A DNA stretch of 28,836 bases, from the NCBI GenBank assembly GCA_036661515.1, contig JAVWYO010000020.1, forward strand, positions 1 to 28,836. Reading direction: 5' to 3'. Both the position numbers and the translations under genes were made by a program. How positions within the stretch are numbered: position 1 is the stretch's first letter; every line of letters begins with the position of its first letter. The notes under the pieces are model-generated. The model ran no database searches, was not told the DNA's origin, and saw nothing but the letters and a program-made list of their open reading frames with translations. Shown one piece after another: positions 9,136-18,153 of the stretch. Source of the DNA: HGM05232 sp036661515 (GTDB lineage: Bacteria > Bacteroidota > Bacteroidia > Bacteroidales > Muribaculaceae).

Positions 9136-9343
9136 AGATATAACATAAACTAATATAATCATGAAAAGATATAAAACATAGATAAATAAGTTAGGCATAA
9201 ATGTTATTTATTAGAGCTTCTTAATATAGTTGTTACATATACGAAATGTTATTGTAATAAGAAATAAAGACCTTTGCCGACATGAAACAGCAACGCAATA
9301 AACCGAAAGAATCAATCTAATCACATTATTAAATCATAATTAA
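9136..9343. promoter_or_regulatory. susC leader, likely site of ECF-dependent promoter
   Basis: These 208 bases lie between the FecR stop and the susC start and should hold the promoter that the adjacent sigma factor recognises. I see no housekeeping TAnnTTTG element. The segment 9180-9215 has an AT-only inverted repeat (ATAAATAA at 9182-9189, TTATTTAT at 9204-9211), too weak to call a terminator. The stretch 9270-9320 (with CCTTTGCCGACATGAAACAGC) is less AT-rich than its surroundings and is the best place to look for ECF promoter elements. The promoter position is inferred from context only. Confidence 0.4.
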
Positions 9344-12300
9344 ATGAAAGAGAATCACTATTTCTTGAGCCTAAAAAAGGGGGTTATAGTATGTGCACTA
9401 AGTCTGCTATTCCCATTTTTTGCTTATTCTCAACATCAACGAATTACTGTTGATATTAAGAATATGCCTTTGAATAAAGCAATGGAGCAAATAAGTAGGG
9501 AGGCATCAATGAATGTTGCCTATAGTAAAGAATTTGTTGATGCTAACAAAATTGTAAGCCTTAAAGTAACTAATGTAGAATTAAAAGATGCATTATCAAT
9601 GCTTTTGAAAGGAGACAATATTGGATTTAGTTTTCATGAAAATAGTATTTTATTGTTTAAAAAGGGCGAGCAGAAACAAAAACAAGAGAATACTGTAGAA
9701 AAGAAGACTGTGCGAGTATCAGGGCATGTAAGTGATAGTACTACTGGTGAGCCTATTATAGGTGCAACAGTAGCTGTTGCTGGAACGTCTAATGGAACTA
9801 TAACTGATATTGATGGGAATTATTCATTAAATGTAAATGAAGGGAGTACCGTAAAAATATCATATATAGGCTATAACGAGGTTAAACAAACTGTCAAAAA
9901 AGATGGTACCGTTAATTTCTCATTAAGTGAGAATAGCACTCAACTCGATGATGTTGTAGTAGTTGGTTATGGTACGCAAAAGAAATTGAACTTGACAGGT
10001 GCAGTGTCAATGGTAAAGGGAGACGAAATTGCAAGTCGTCCAATAACAAGTGTTGGAGCTGGATTGCAGGGAACCTTGCCTGGTGTAACAATAACTTCTG
10101 CATCTGGTCAACCGGGGGCATCAGTCGATATCAAAATTCGTGGCGTAAGCACTATCAATAGTGATACCAATCCATTAATTTTGATTGATGGTGTTGCAGG
10201 AGGTGACATGAATTTATTAAATCCGAGTGATATAGAAAGTGTATCAGTACTAAAAGATGCTGCGTCGGCGGCTATTTATGGAGCACGTGCTGCAAATGGT
10301 GTAATATTAGTAACTACTAAAAAAGGTAATGCAAAAGAGAAAGCTTCATTATCATATAGTGGATATGTAGGATTTCAAACACCAACGGCATTACCTGAAC
10401 TTGTTAATGGCCGTCAATACATGGATCTTGCCAATGAGGCAATGTCGGCTGCCGGATTTTCAAAGCCATATTTGGACGACGCTTACAAAAAATATGACTC
10501 AGGTCTATATCCTAATGAGTATTCTAATACTGATTGGATAGGGCAAATATATAAAAAGAGCGCATTCCAGACAGGACATAATTTAAGTGTAAGAGGTGGT
10601 AACGAGAAAAGCGCATATTTTATGTCTTATGGTTTCCTTGATCAAGATGGACTTGTAATAGGCGATTCTTTCAAATCAAGAAGGCATAATGCAAGAATTA
10701 GTGCAAATACCGAAGTCTTTGGCCGTCTTAAACTAAATGGTAATGTTAGTTTTGTTGATTATTATAGGAGTCAATGTGGATATAGCGGTACATCTGGAGT
10801 ATTTCGTTTAGCTCAACGTATGTCACCACTTCTTCCTGTGAAATGGCAGCGAGAAGATGATAATGGCGACTGGGAAAACTCGGATTATTATTCAAGTGGA
10901 ATGGTAAAGAATCCAGTAGATGTAGCTTATAATTCGGGGACCGAAGAAAGAAAGTCTCGCGTATTTAATGGCATAGTTGGTGCTGATCTTAAAATAATAG
11001 AAGGATTAAATCTTGGTGGGCAATATTCTGCAAATTATTATTTTAGAAATACAGATGAGTTTAATCCCATTTTACCTCAATATTATTCTGATGGCAGTCC
11101 AAGCCCAGAAAACGAGAAATTACGTAACTATATAAGCGAGGAGAGTCTTAATTATTTGACTCAAAGTTTTCAAGTAACATTAAAATATGATAAAGAGATA
11201 AATGGACATGAAATTGGGGCGTTAGCAGGTTTCTCACAAGAATGGGAAGATCGTAGCTCTCTATTTGCAAGTAGGAAAAATATCTTATTAGAAAATATAC
11301 ATGTTATAGATGCTGGTACCGAAGACATAATAAATAAGGGTTCTAAGCAATCATGGGCACTTCGTTCATACTTTGGCCGTGTAAATTATGCGTTTGAAGG
11401 CAAGTATTTATTTGAAGCTAATATGCGTGTAGATGGTACCTCTCGTTTTGCTCGTAATAATCGTTGGGGATATTTCCCATCATTCTCTGGTGGTTGGAAT
11501 TTCTCACGTGAAAAATTTCTTGATTTTGCAAAGCCTGCATTGACTTCTGGTAAGTTAAGAGCATCGTGGGGAGAACTTGGTAATCAAAATGTGGGATCAG
11601 ATTATTATCCATATTTGACTCCAATAGAAAGTGTCGAAAAATCATATCCAATTGGTGCAATAAATAATGTTGGTTTTCTTCAAACTAAATTGGGTAATAA
11701 AAACATAAAATGGGAGACCATTAGGATGCTAAATATAGGTATCGATTTGAGCTTTTTTGAAAATCGCTTAAATGCTTCATTTGATTGGTATAAAAAGCAG
11801 AATATAGATGCTCTTGTAAAGCCTATCTTCCCAACAATCGTAGGTATATCAGGTTCAGCAAATCTACCATATGAAAATCTTGGTGAGATTGAAAATAAAG
11901 GCTGGGAAGTATATTTGCAATGGAGAGATAAAATTGGTGAGGTTAAATATGATGTCACATTTAATTTGGCTGATTCCAGAAATAAAATTATTGATTTAGG
12001 AAAGAGTGCACCTACGTTTGGAAAGAATCTTCGCCGTGAAGGAGACCCAATAAACGCATATTATGGATATTTGACCGATGGTCTTGCGCAAGTAAGCGAT
12101 TTTGGTGGTCAAGACGATCAAGGTCGTTATATCAATCCTAAGTTCCCAATACCATTAGCATCGGCTGGATTAGTTCAACCCGGTGATATTAAATATCGTA
12201 ACGTATCTGGCGATGATAATGTTATAGATGATAAGGATAAAGTCGTATTAGGAGATCCTGCTCCACATTTTACATATTCGTTTAAGGGAGCTGTGGAATG

Positions 12301-12736
12301 GAGAGGTATAGACTTTAGTTTCTACTTACAAGGAGTAGGTAAAGTCGATGGATATTTAACAGATGAAGCTCGTCATTGTTTTATTAATGATTATTCAATT
12401 CCAAAGGTAGAACACCTTGATAGATGGACTCCAACTAACACAGGAGCAAATTATCCACGTCTATATCAATCACAAACTCATAATTTGCTTGTTAGTGATT
12501 ATTGGATTGAAGATGCTTCTTATCTAAGATTGAAGAATATCCAATTAGGATATAGCTTGCCTTCAAAATGGTTGAAACCTTTGAAAATTACCAAATTGAG
12601 AGTTTATGCTTCAGCAGATAACTTACTAACTTTTTCAAAATATTTTGGTGCTTATGACCCCGAAGTACGTGAAAGTAATGGAGATGCCTATCCGCAAGTA
12701 AAGACTTATGTATTTGGTCTGAATCTAACATTTTAA
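9344..12736 (+). CDS. SusC-like TonB-dependent outer-membrane transporter with STN signalling domain
   Basis: A 1130-residue outer-membrane protein. The signal peptide ends at about FFAYSQ (residue 30). An STN domain follows (about 34-106), then a carboxypeptidase-regulatory-like domain (about 123-198), a TonB-box region LDDVVVVGYGTQKK (201-214), the plug domain (about 215-330, with the SusC marks GTLPGV and KDAASAAIYGARAANG) and a 22-stranded barrel ending in the outer-membrane signature FGLNLTF. It imports oligosaccharides with the SusD partner 13 bp downstream. The STN domain marks it as a transducing receptor that passes signal to the FecR protein encoded upstream. The imported ligand is unknown; the enzymes nearby suggest a phosphate-bearing or arabinose-bearing glycan. 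Confidence 0.96.
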   Translation: MKENHYFLSLKKGVIVCALSLLFPFFAYSQHQRITVDIKNMPLNKAMEQISREASMNVAYSKEFVDANKIVSLKVTNVELKDALSMLLKGDNIGFSFHENSILLFKKGEQKQKQENTVEKKTVRVSGHVSDSTTGEPIIGATVAVAGTSNGTITDIDGNYSLNVNEGSTVKISYIGYNEVKQTVKKDGTVNFSLSENSTQLDDVVVVGYGTQKKLNLTGAVSMVKGDEIASRPITSVGAGLQGTLPGVTITSASGQPGASVDIKIRGVSTINSDTNPLILIDGVAGGDMNLLNPSDIESVSVLKDAASAAIYGARAANGVILVTTKKGNAKEKASLSYSGYVGFQTPTALPELVNGRQYMDLANEAMSAAGFSKPYLDDAYKKYDSGLYPNEYSNTDWIGQIYKKSAFQTGHNLSVRGGNEKSAYFMSYGFLDQDGLVIGDSFKSRRHNARISANTEVFGRLKLNGNVSFVDYYRSQCGYSGTSGVFRLAQRMSPLLPVKWQREDDNGDWENSDYYSSGMVKNPVDVAYNSGTEERKSRVFNGIVGADLKIIEGLNLGGQYSANYYFRNTDEFNPILPQYYSDGSPSPENEKLRNYISEESLNYLTQSFQVTLKYDKEINGHEIGALAGFSQEWEDRSSLFASRKNILLENIHVIDAGTEDIINKGSKQSWALRSYFGRVNYAFEGKYLFEANMRVDGTSRFARNNRWGYFPSFSGGWNFSREKFLDFAKPALTSGKLRASWGELGNQNVGSDYYPYLTPIESVEKSYPIGAINNVGFLQTKLGNKNIKWETIRMLNIGIDLSFFENRLNASFDWYKKQNIDALVKPIFPTIVGISGSANLPYENLGEIENKGWEVYLQWRDKIGEVKYDVTFNLADSRNKIIDLGKSAPTFGKNLRREGDPINAYYGYLTDGLAQVSDFGGQDDQGRYINPKFPIPLASAGLVQPGDIKYRNVSGDDNVIDDKDKVVLGDPAPHFTYSFKGAVEWRGIDFSFYLQGVGKVDGYLTDEARHCFINDYSIPKVEHLDRWTPTNTGANYPRLYQSQTHNLLVSDYWIEDASYLRLKNIQLGYSLPSKWLKPLKITKLRVYASADNLLTFSKYFGAYDPEVRESNGDAYPQVKTYVFGLNLTF

Positions 12737-12749
12737 TAAATATTAAATT

Positions 12750-14480
12750 ATGAAATATATACAATATACAATAGTCGCACTGACTTTATTCTTTGCAACA
12801 TCGTGTGACGACAGTTTTTTGGATAGATTCCCTCAAGATTCTGCAACCAATGAAACTTATTGGAAAAATGACGCACAATTAAGAGCGGCTTTATATCCTT
12901 GCTATAATGCCTTTTTTAAGGATTTCTTAGTAAACTGGAGTGAATCTACATCTGAAACGATTATGTGGGGAAACATAACCAGTGGTTTAAGCAAAGTATC
13001 GGGAGGAAAACATGCATATACAGATGGCTTCCCATTTACAACCTATTGGGAGCAAGCTTATGGATATATTTTTACTTGTAATGATTTCCTTGACAACTAC
13101 AATAAGGCAGAAATGCCTCAAGATAAAAAAGATGTATATGCTGCTGAGGTAAAAGTTATTAGATCTTATCTTTATTTTCTTTTAACTACATTTTGGGGTG
13201 ATGTGCCATGGGTAGATAGAGTTATAACAGCCGATGAGGCATATATTGCTCGCACTCCAAGAAGTGAAGTTATAGATCATCTAATTAAAGATTTAGACTG
13301 GGCTGCTGCTCATCTTCCAAAAGAACGTCAATTAGGAAAGGATGTGGGACGTATTGACCGTTGGGGCGCTTTGGCAATGAAAGCTCGAATAGCTCTCCAA
13401 AACGAAAGATGGGAAGTTGCTGCAAACACAGCCCAAGAGATAATTGATAATGGACCTTATGGCCTATATAGCTATTCAAATACATATCAACCAGAAGGTG
13501 ACGTAGAGATAAATGCAAGCAATAATGAATCTATAATATATAGCTTGTATGTTCCTGATATAAGAATGCACAATGTGCCAAATGAGACATGCTGTCCAGT
13601 TGATTATATACGTTTAAATCCTTCTAAATCTCTTGTTGACGCATATTTGTGTACAGATGGAATGCCTGCAAAAACAGGTCTTGAATATTATAAGCGTGAA
13701 GATGTGAAAACATCACCTCTTTATAAATTTCCAGAGGAGCATTATGCCGATTATTTTAAGAATCGAGATCCTCGTATGCAAATGACGTTATACGCTCCTG
13801 GGGATAAATGGCCTGGAGGAGATGATGGAGATAAAGAAGTGCGTAAACCAAATCCTATATTTAATTTGCCTCGTTTTTCTTCTCTTCAATCTGGGAATAA
13901 TGGTGCAAATGGCCGTACGGGCTTTTATTTGAAAAAATATAACGATCCTATGGTTGCTGGTAATTATAATTTGGGACATGGCAATTTAAATGTAATTCGT
14001 TTCCCTGAAATATTACTAATCTATGCTGAAGCAAAATATAATATTCAAGGTAATTTATCTCAAAGTCAAATAGATTATACTGTAAATAAACTAAGAGATC
14101 GTGTTGGAATGCACCGAATGATTCTTACTGAGCTTTCGGAATGGAATCTAAACCTTCAAACGGAGTTGAGACGAGAACGTACAGTAGAAATGACATTTGA
14201 TGGCATGCGTTATGCCGATGTTATGAGATGGAAAGAGGGCGAACTTCGTTTTGGTAGAGCGATAACTGGTCCAAGTCTTCAAGTGTGTCTTAATGACCTT
14301 GGTGCAAATCCATATCCTGATACCGGTGTAGATGAATTTGGTGATGTGATTTACGAAAAATCGAAAGCAGAAGGTGGAGCACGTTATTTTGATCCTGCCA
14401 TGCACTATCTATGGCCTGTACCTTATGCTGAGAGAATAAAGAATCCATTGTTAGGACAAAATCCAGGGTGGCCTAAATGA
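12750..14480 (+). CDS. SusD/RagB-family outer-membrane glycan-binding lipoprotein
   Basis: A 576-residue lipoprotein with lipobox ATSC (C19), followed by the SusD start pattern CDDSFLDRFPQDSATNETYW. TPR-like helices and the RagB/SusD C-terminal region are evident: EVKVIRSYLYFLL, RIDRWGALAMKARIAL, then NVIRFPEILLIYAEAKYN, RDRVGM, LRRERTVEMTFDGMRYADV and a closing LWPVPYAERIKNP. It forms the lid of the SusC transporter at the cell surface. The stop overlaps the next start by ATGA (14477-14480). No separate SusE/SusF-type surface glycan-binding protein follows; an EEP lipoprotein takes that place. Confidence 0.96.
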   Translation: MKYIQYTIVALTLFFATSCDDSFLDRFPQDSATNETYWKNDAQLRAALYPCYNAFFKDFLVNWSESTSETIMWGNITSGLSKVSGGKHAYTDGFPFTTYWEQAYGYIFTCNDFLDNYNKAEMPQDKKDVYAAEVKVIRSYLYFLLTTFWGDVPWVDRVITADEAYIARTPRSEVIDHLIKDLDWAAAHLPKERQLGKDVGRIDRWGALAMKARIALQNERWEVAANTAQEIIDNGPYGLYSYSNTYQPEGDVEINASNNESIIYSLYVPDIRMHNVPNETCCPVDYIRLNPSKSLVDAYLCTDGMPAKTGLEYYKREDVKTSPLYKFPEEHYADYFKNRDPRMQMTLYAPGDKWPGGDDGDKEVRKPNPIFNLPRFSSLQSGNNGANGRTGFYLKKYNDPMVAGNYNLGHGNLNVIRFPEILLIYAEAKYNIQGNLSQSQIDYTVNKLRDRVGMHRMILTELSEWNLNLQTELRRERTVEMTFDGMRYADVMRWKEGELRFGRAITGPSLQVCLNDLGANPYPDTGVDEFGDVIYEKSKAEGGARYFDPAMHYLWPVPYAERIKNPLLGQNPGWPK

Positions 14481-15328
14481 TAAAGGTTAAACATATATTG
14501 ATTATCTGCATTCTTGCATTATTTGCAAGTTGTGGTAAGGACAACAGTTCTCCTATTGACCCGGGTTGGAATAACCCGGGTGATAGTAGGGCAGATGAAC
14601 TGATTGTGATGAGCTACAATATAAAGCATTGTGCACCTTATTATGGAACGTCAGAAACGACGGTTGCTAATGTTAATAGTATTGCCACGATAATAAAAAG
14701 CAAGAAACCCGATGTCGTATTTCTACAAGAAGTAGATAAATGCACAACAAGAAGTTTAGGCATTGATCAAGCAAAAAAGATAGCCGAACTATCGGGTTAT
14801 CCTTACTATTATTTTTATAAGAGTATGGATTATCAAGGAGGCGAATATGGACTTGCAATATTATCATCGATAAGCATAAAAGATGCATTTGGATATAAAC
14901 TTCCTAAAACAATAGATGAGGTATCAATAGCAGGAGAATATGTAGTTGGAACAGCTAAAATACATAGGAATAGTAAAGATATTATGATTGCAGTTGCACA
15001 TTTATCGGTGTATCAAGCCGAACGTGATAAGCAGATGCCATATATTCTTAATAATATTTTGACAAAAGATATTCCTACAATATTTGCTGGTGATTTTAAT
15101 GCGACTCCTACAAATTCTACAATTCAGTTTTTGAATGGAGCAGAATTTACGAGAACTAATACTAATTCTCTAAATTATACCATTCCATCAAATGCGCCTA
15201 ACCGAGAAATTGATTATATAAGTTATAAGCCTTCAACAGCTTTTAGTACTATATCACATACTGTATTAACGGGGTTAAATGCTTCAGACCATTTACCTAT
15301 AATATCAATATTGAAAATAACAAAATAA
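14477..15328 (+). CDS. EEP-family hydrolase, predicted outer-membrane lipoprotein (EEP copy 2)
   Basis: A 283-residue EEP enzyme with lipobox FASC (C19) and a Pro/Gly/Asn-rich linker (about 25-38) before the catalytic domain. Conserved residues are N48 (MSYNIK), E85 (LQEVD), H175 (VAHLSV), D206 and N208 (AGDFNAT) and D271-H272 (SDHLP), so it should be an active metal-dependent phosphoesterase. Unlike copies 3 and 4 it lacks the Arg that follows an acidic residue in the central strand (EPRAL in copy 3, EDRGI in copy 4); here the region reads SIAGEYVV. Coupling to susD by ATGA suggests it is made in step with the transporter and displayed on the surface. An acting phosphodiesterase is likely; the target is unknown. 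A strong hairpin lies inside its 5' coding part. Confidence 0.88.
   Translation: MIKVKHILIICILALFASCGKDNSSPIDPGWNNPGDSRADELIVMSYNIKHCAPYYGTSETTVANVNSIATIIKSKKPDVVFLQEVDKCTTRSLGIDQAKKIAELSGYPYYYFYKSMDYQGGEYGLAILSSISIKDAFGYKLPKTIDEVSIAGEYVVGTAKIHRNSKDIMIAVAHLSVYQAERDKQMPYILNNILTKDIPTIFAGDFNATPTNSTIQFLNGAEFTRTNTNSLNYTIPSNAPNREIDYISYKPSTAFSTISHTVLTGLNASDHLPIISILKITK
14559..14581 (+). promoter_or_regulatory. GC-rich perfect hairpin inside the 5' end of the EEP lipoprotein gene
   Basis: ACCCGGGTT (14559-14567) and AACCCGGGT (14573-14581) form a perfect 9-bp stem with a 5-base loop (GGAAT), 79 bases after the SusD stop. Each arm contains a CCCGGG block, rare in this AT-rich window. There is no T run, so it is not a terminator. 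It could stabilise or set a processing boundary in the susCD mRNA, or simply reflect a PG-x-NN-PG linker. Regulatory function is inference. Confidence 0.4.
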
Positions 15329-15335
15329 AAATATA

Positions 15336-16118
15336 ATGAAAAGTATAAAAAACTATATATTATTATTACTCTTAGTCCTTTCAGGAACGGTGTATGCTCA
15401 AGACACATTGAGAGTAAAAATAATGACGTATAATTTAAGATTTGGAGAATTAGCGTCTTTAGAAGAGATAGCATCACATATCAAAGCATTTAATCCCGAT
15501 TTCGTGGCTTTGCAAGAGGTTGATGTTAATACTAACAGAAAACGTTCGGCACACCAAGCTGGTAAAAACTTTATTTCTGAATTGGCTTTTAGAACAGGAA
15601 TGTTTGGAGCTTATGCAAAGACTATTAATTATGGTGGTGGTTATTATGGTATAGGACTATTGTCAAAGTTCCCAAGTGTAAGTATAAATAAAACGATGTT
15701 GCCTCATCCTATAGAAAAAGATGAGCCAAGAGCATTGATTGAAGGTGTTTTTGAAATAAGTGACAAGGATACAATTATATTTGCATCTACACATCTTGAT
15801 GTTAAACAAGCAACTACACGTGAGGAGCAAGCAAAGTTTATATCAGCACATTTTAGAGATGCGACTTATCCTGTTATTATTGGTGGTGACTTTAATGCAA
15901 CACCCGATAGCAAGGCTATAAAAGATGTGATGATGAAATCATGGTTTCATGGGACTAACGAAGATTTAACAATCCCAGCATGGAATCCTAAAGTAAAGAT
16001 TGATTATATTTTTGCATTGCCTAAAAAAGGGTGGAGAGTTGTCAGAACGCAGACTATTCAATCACGATTGAGCGATCATTTACCTATAATTACAGAGTTA
16101 GAATATATAAGACCATAG
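15336..16118 (+). CDS. EEP-family hydrolase, predicted periplasmic (EEP copy 3)
   Basis: A 260-residue EEP enzyme with an ordinary signal peptide ending GTVYAQ (about residue 22) and no lipobox. The catalytic set is complete: N33 (MTYNLRFG), E61 (LQEVD), H153 (STHLD), D185 and N187 (GGDFNAT), D247-H248 (SDHLP). The central EPRALIEG and YYGIGLLSKFP are typical of the sphingomyelinase/phosphatase-like branch of the fold. It is clearly related to copies 2 and 4 but diverged, so it is not a recent duplicate. It lies 7 bp after copy 2 and 7 bp before the GH127 gene. It probably finishes, in the periplasm, dephosphorylation begun at the surface. The substrate is unknown. Confidence 0.88.
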   Translation: MKSIKNYILLLLLVLSGTVYAQDTLRVKIMTYNLRFGELASLEEIASHIKAFNPDFVALQEVDVNTNRKRSAHQAGKNFISELAFRTGMFGAYAKTINYGGGYYGIGLLSKFPSVSINKTMLPHPIEKDEPRALIEGVFEISDKDTIIFASTHLDVKQATTREEQAKFISAHFRDATYPVIIGGDFNATPDSKAIKDVMMKSWFHGTNEDLTIPAWNPKVKIDYIFALPKKGWRVVRTQTIQSRLSDHLPIITELEYIRP

Positions 16119-16125
16119 AAGTTTA

Positions 16126-18141
16126 ATGAAAAGGAGAATAACCATATTATTTAGCCTATTATCAATAGTTGTAATGATTAATGCTAAATCACGGCTTTTG
16201 GAAAATATTGAATTAACCAATATTTCGCCACAAGGCTGGTTACGCATAATGATGAACAATCAGGAGGAGAATTTTACTGGTAAGCTGGATAAAATAGGTT
16301 TCCCTTTTACACAAGGAGGATGGGGTAGTGAACCATTTATGCGGACTCGTAATGGCCTAACTTCTGGATTTTGGGTACCGTATGAGCAAACGGCATATTA
16401 TTATGATGGAATGATAAGATGTGGCTTACTGTTGAATTCTGAAGAATTAATTAAGAAGTCAAGAATAGCTATTTATAATTCTATTAAGAATGCCTCGAAA
16501 GAGGGAATAATAGCATCTGTTATATCAACAGGAGATATGCGTCGCTGGGCTCATTCTGTGTTCTTTAGAGCTATTATGGCTGAATATGAATCAACGCACA
16601 ATAAGAAATTGCTTGTCGGTATTGAGAAGCATTTTAAAAATGATACGGTCGATTATCAAGGTCGTGACTTATGCAATATTGAAACCCTTGCTTGGCTATA
16701 TAGAGAAACAGGGGATAAGTACTATGCTAATAAAGCTATTGAATTTAAAACCCATTTTATTTCCCCTGGAGAAACATTAGAGGATTATCTTAATAAACTG
16801 GGTACACTCTCGCGTCAAGAATTACATGCAGTAACTTTTCATGAGTTGCTGAAGATTCCTATTTTATATTATGAACTTACTGGGGAACAGCGATATTTAG
16901 AAATAGCTCGTATGGGCTTTAAAAAAATAGATGAATTTCATCTGCTTCCTGATGGTGTTGCAAGTAGTGAAGAGGGATTGTCGGGACGTTCTTCAAAGAA
17001 TACGCATGAAATGTGTAATGTAATTGATTATATGTGGACTTGTAGCTATATGCTTAAGGCAACTCGCGAAGTAGAATGGTGTGATAGAATAGAGCGTGCA
17101 TTATTCAACGCTGGAATCGGTGGTATTACTAAGAATTTTGACGCGCATCAATATTATTCTTGTCCTAATCAAATTGTTTGTGCTGAGCATTCGAGTAATG
17201 TCTCTACTTATGAGGATAGTCGCTTGGCATATCGTCAAATACATAGACCCCCATGTTGCACAGGAAATCTAAATAGGATGTTCCCTGTTTATGTAGGAAG
17301 CCAATGGTTGAAAGATGACGAAGGCTCTTTATATAAGACATTATATGGAGCTGGCGAAATAAACTATAAGACCCATAAAGGATCTGTAACACTTCGAGAG
17401 GAATCAACTTACCCATTTGGTGATACAATAAAAATAAAGGTTATATCGGGAGAAGCTGAATTTCCATTATATCTACGTATCCCTGCATGGTGCAATAATC
17501 CTGAAATACGAATAAATGGAGTAATACAGACTGGCGTGAAACAAAACGAATTTTATGTGGCAAATAGATTGTTTAAGGCAGGTGATGTCGTAGAATTATT
17601 ATTCCCCAAAAAGGCGCAATATAAACGTTGGGATCATGAAGCCATGATAGTAAACTATGGTCCACTACTATTTGCATTACCGGTAAAAAGTAAAACATGT
17701 AGTGTAGATGTACTTACGCCTAAATTGCAAAAGGAATCTTATAAAGGTTATACGATGACTGCTACATCTGATTGGAATTTTATAATAGGTGTGGCTAATG
17801 AAGACGATACCGCAATGAAGGTTGTGGAGAATGTTATAACTGCAAATGATAATCCATGGTCAATGACACCATCTCCAGTACGCATTTATGTCCCAGCATA
17901 TAAAGATACGGCATGGAGACTCGAATATAGAAAAATAACAACTGAGAGTGGAAACGAAATATTTGTGCCAGTCACACCTGCAATACCAGCGCGTGGGGCA
18001 ATGGTATATGCTCTTAATGGACTGCGACCTGAGGCTATTGAATTAGTACCTTATGGAAGTACTCTATTACGTATTTCAATGTTCCCGTTTTGGAAACAAG
18101 GAGAAATTCCTGCTGAAGTTTTAGCAACAGAAAATAAATAA
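16126..18141 (+). CDS. GH127-family glycoside hydrolase (putative beta-L-arabinofuranosidase)
   Basis: A 671-residue exported protein; the signal peptide ends near VMINAKS. It matches the GH127 (former DUF1680) (alpha/alpha)6 barrel followed by beta-sandwich domains. The family's zinc-thiolate active site is visible: E295-x-C297 in HEMCNV and the Cys pair C377-C378 in RPPCCTGN. In the characterised beta-L-arabinofuranosidase HypBA1 the equivalent Cys is the nucleophile. Other features are the early PYEQTAYYYDGMIRCG and the later FPLYLRIPAWCNNP. Family GH127 also contains enzymes on unusual sugars (for example in rhamnogalacturonan II), so arabinose specificity is not certain. Lying between EEP genes in the SusCD operon, it should trim one sugar of the same substrate. 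Confidence 0.87.
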   Translation: MKRRITILFSLLSIVVMINAKSRLLENIELTNISPQGWLRIMMNNQEENFTGKLDKIGFPFTQGGWGSEPFMRTRNGLTSGFWVPYEQTAYYYDGMIRCGLLLNSEELIKKSRIAIYNSIKNASKEGIIASVISTGDMRRWAHSVFFRAIMAEYESTHNKKLLVGIEKHFKNDTVDYQGRDLCNIETLAWLYRETGDKYYANKAIEFKTHFISPGETLEDYLNKLGTLSRQELHAVTFHELLKIPILYYELTGEQRYLEIARMGFKKIDEFHLLPDGVASSEEGLSGRSSKNTHEMCNVIDYMWTCSYMLKATREVEWCDRIERALFNAGIGGITKNFDAHQYYSCPNQIVCAEHSSNVSTYEDSRLAYRQIHRPPCCTGNLNRMFPVYVGSQWLKDDEGSLYKTLYGAGEINYKTHKGSVTLREESTYPFGDTIKIKVISGEAEFPLYLRIPAWCNNPEIRINGVIQTGVKQNEFYVANRLFKAGDVVELLFPKKAQYKRWDHEAMIVNYGPLLFALPVKSKTCSVDVLTPKLQKESYKGYTMTATSDWNFIIGVANEDDTAMKVVENVITANDNPWSMTPSPVRIYVPAYKDTAWRLEYRKITTESGNEIFVPVTPAIPARGAMVYALNGLRPEAIELVPYGSTLLRISMFPFWKQGEIPAEVLATENK

Positions 18142-18153
18142 AAATTGAAATAA

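Noticed and set aside
9161..9181. Possible six-codon leader peptide (MKRYKT) before susC
   Set aside because: Too short, no attenuation hairpin follows, and random ATGs are frequent in such AT-rich sequence.
9182..9211. AT-only inverted repeat between fecR and susC as terminator
   Set aside because: Eight A/T pairs with a 14-base loop and no clear T tail; too weak to call.
16586..16780. A + strand frame of 64 codons in another phase inside the GH127 gene
   Set aside because: It overlaps a gene with clear family motifs and has no start context or similarity of its own.
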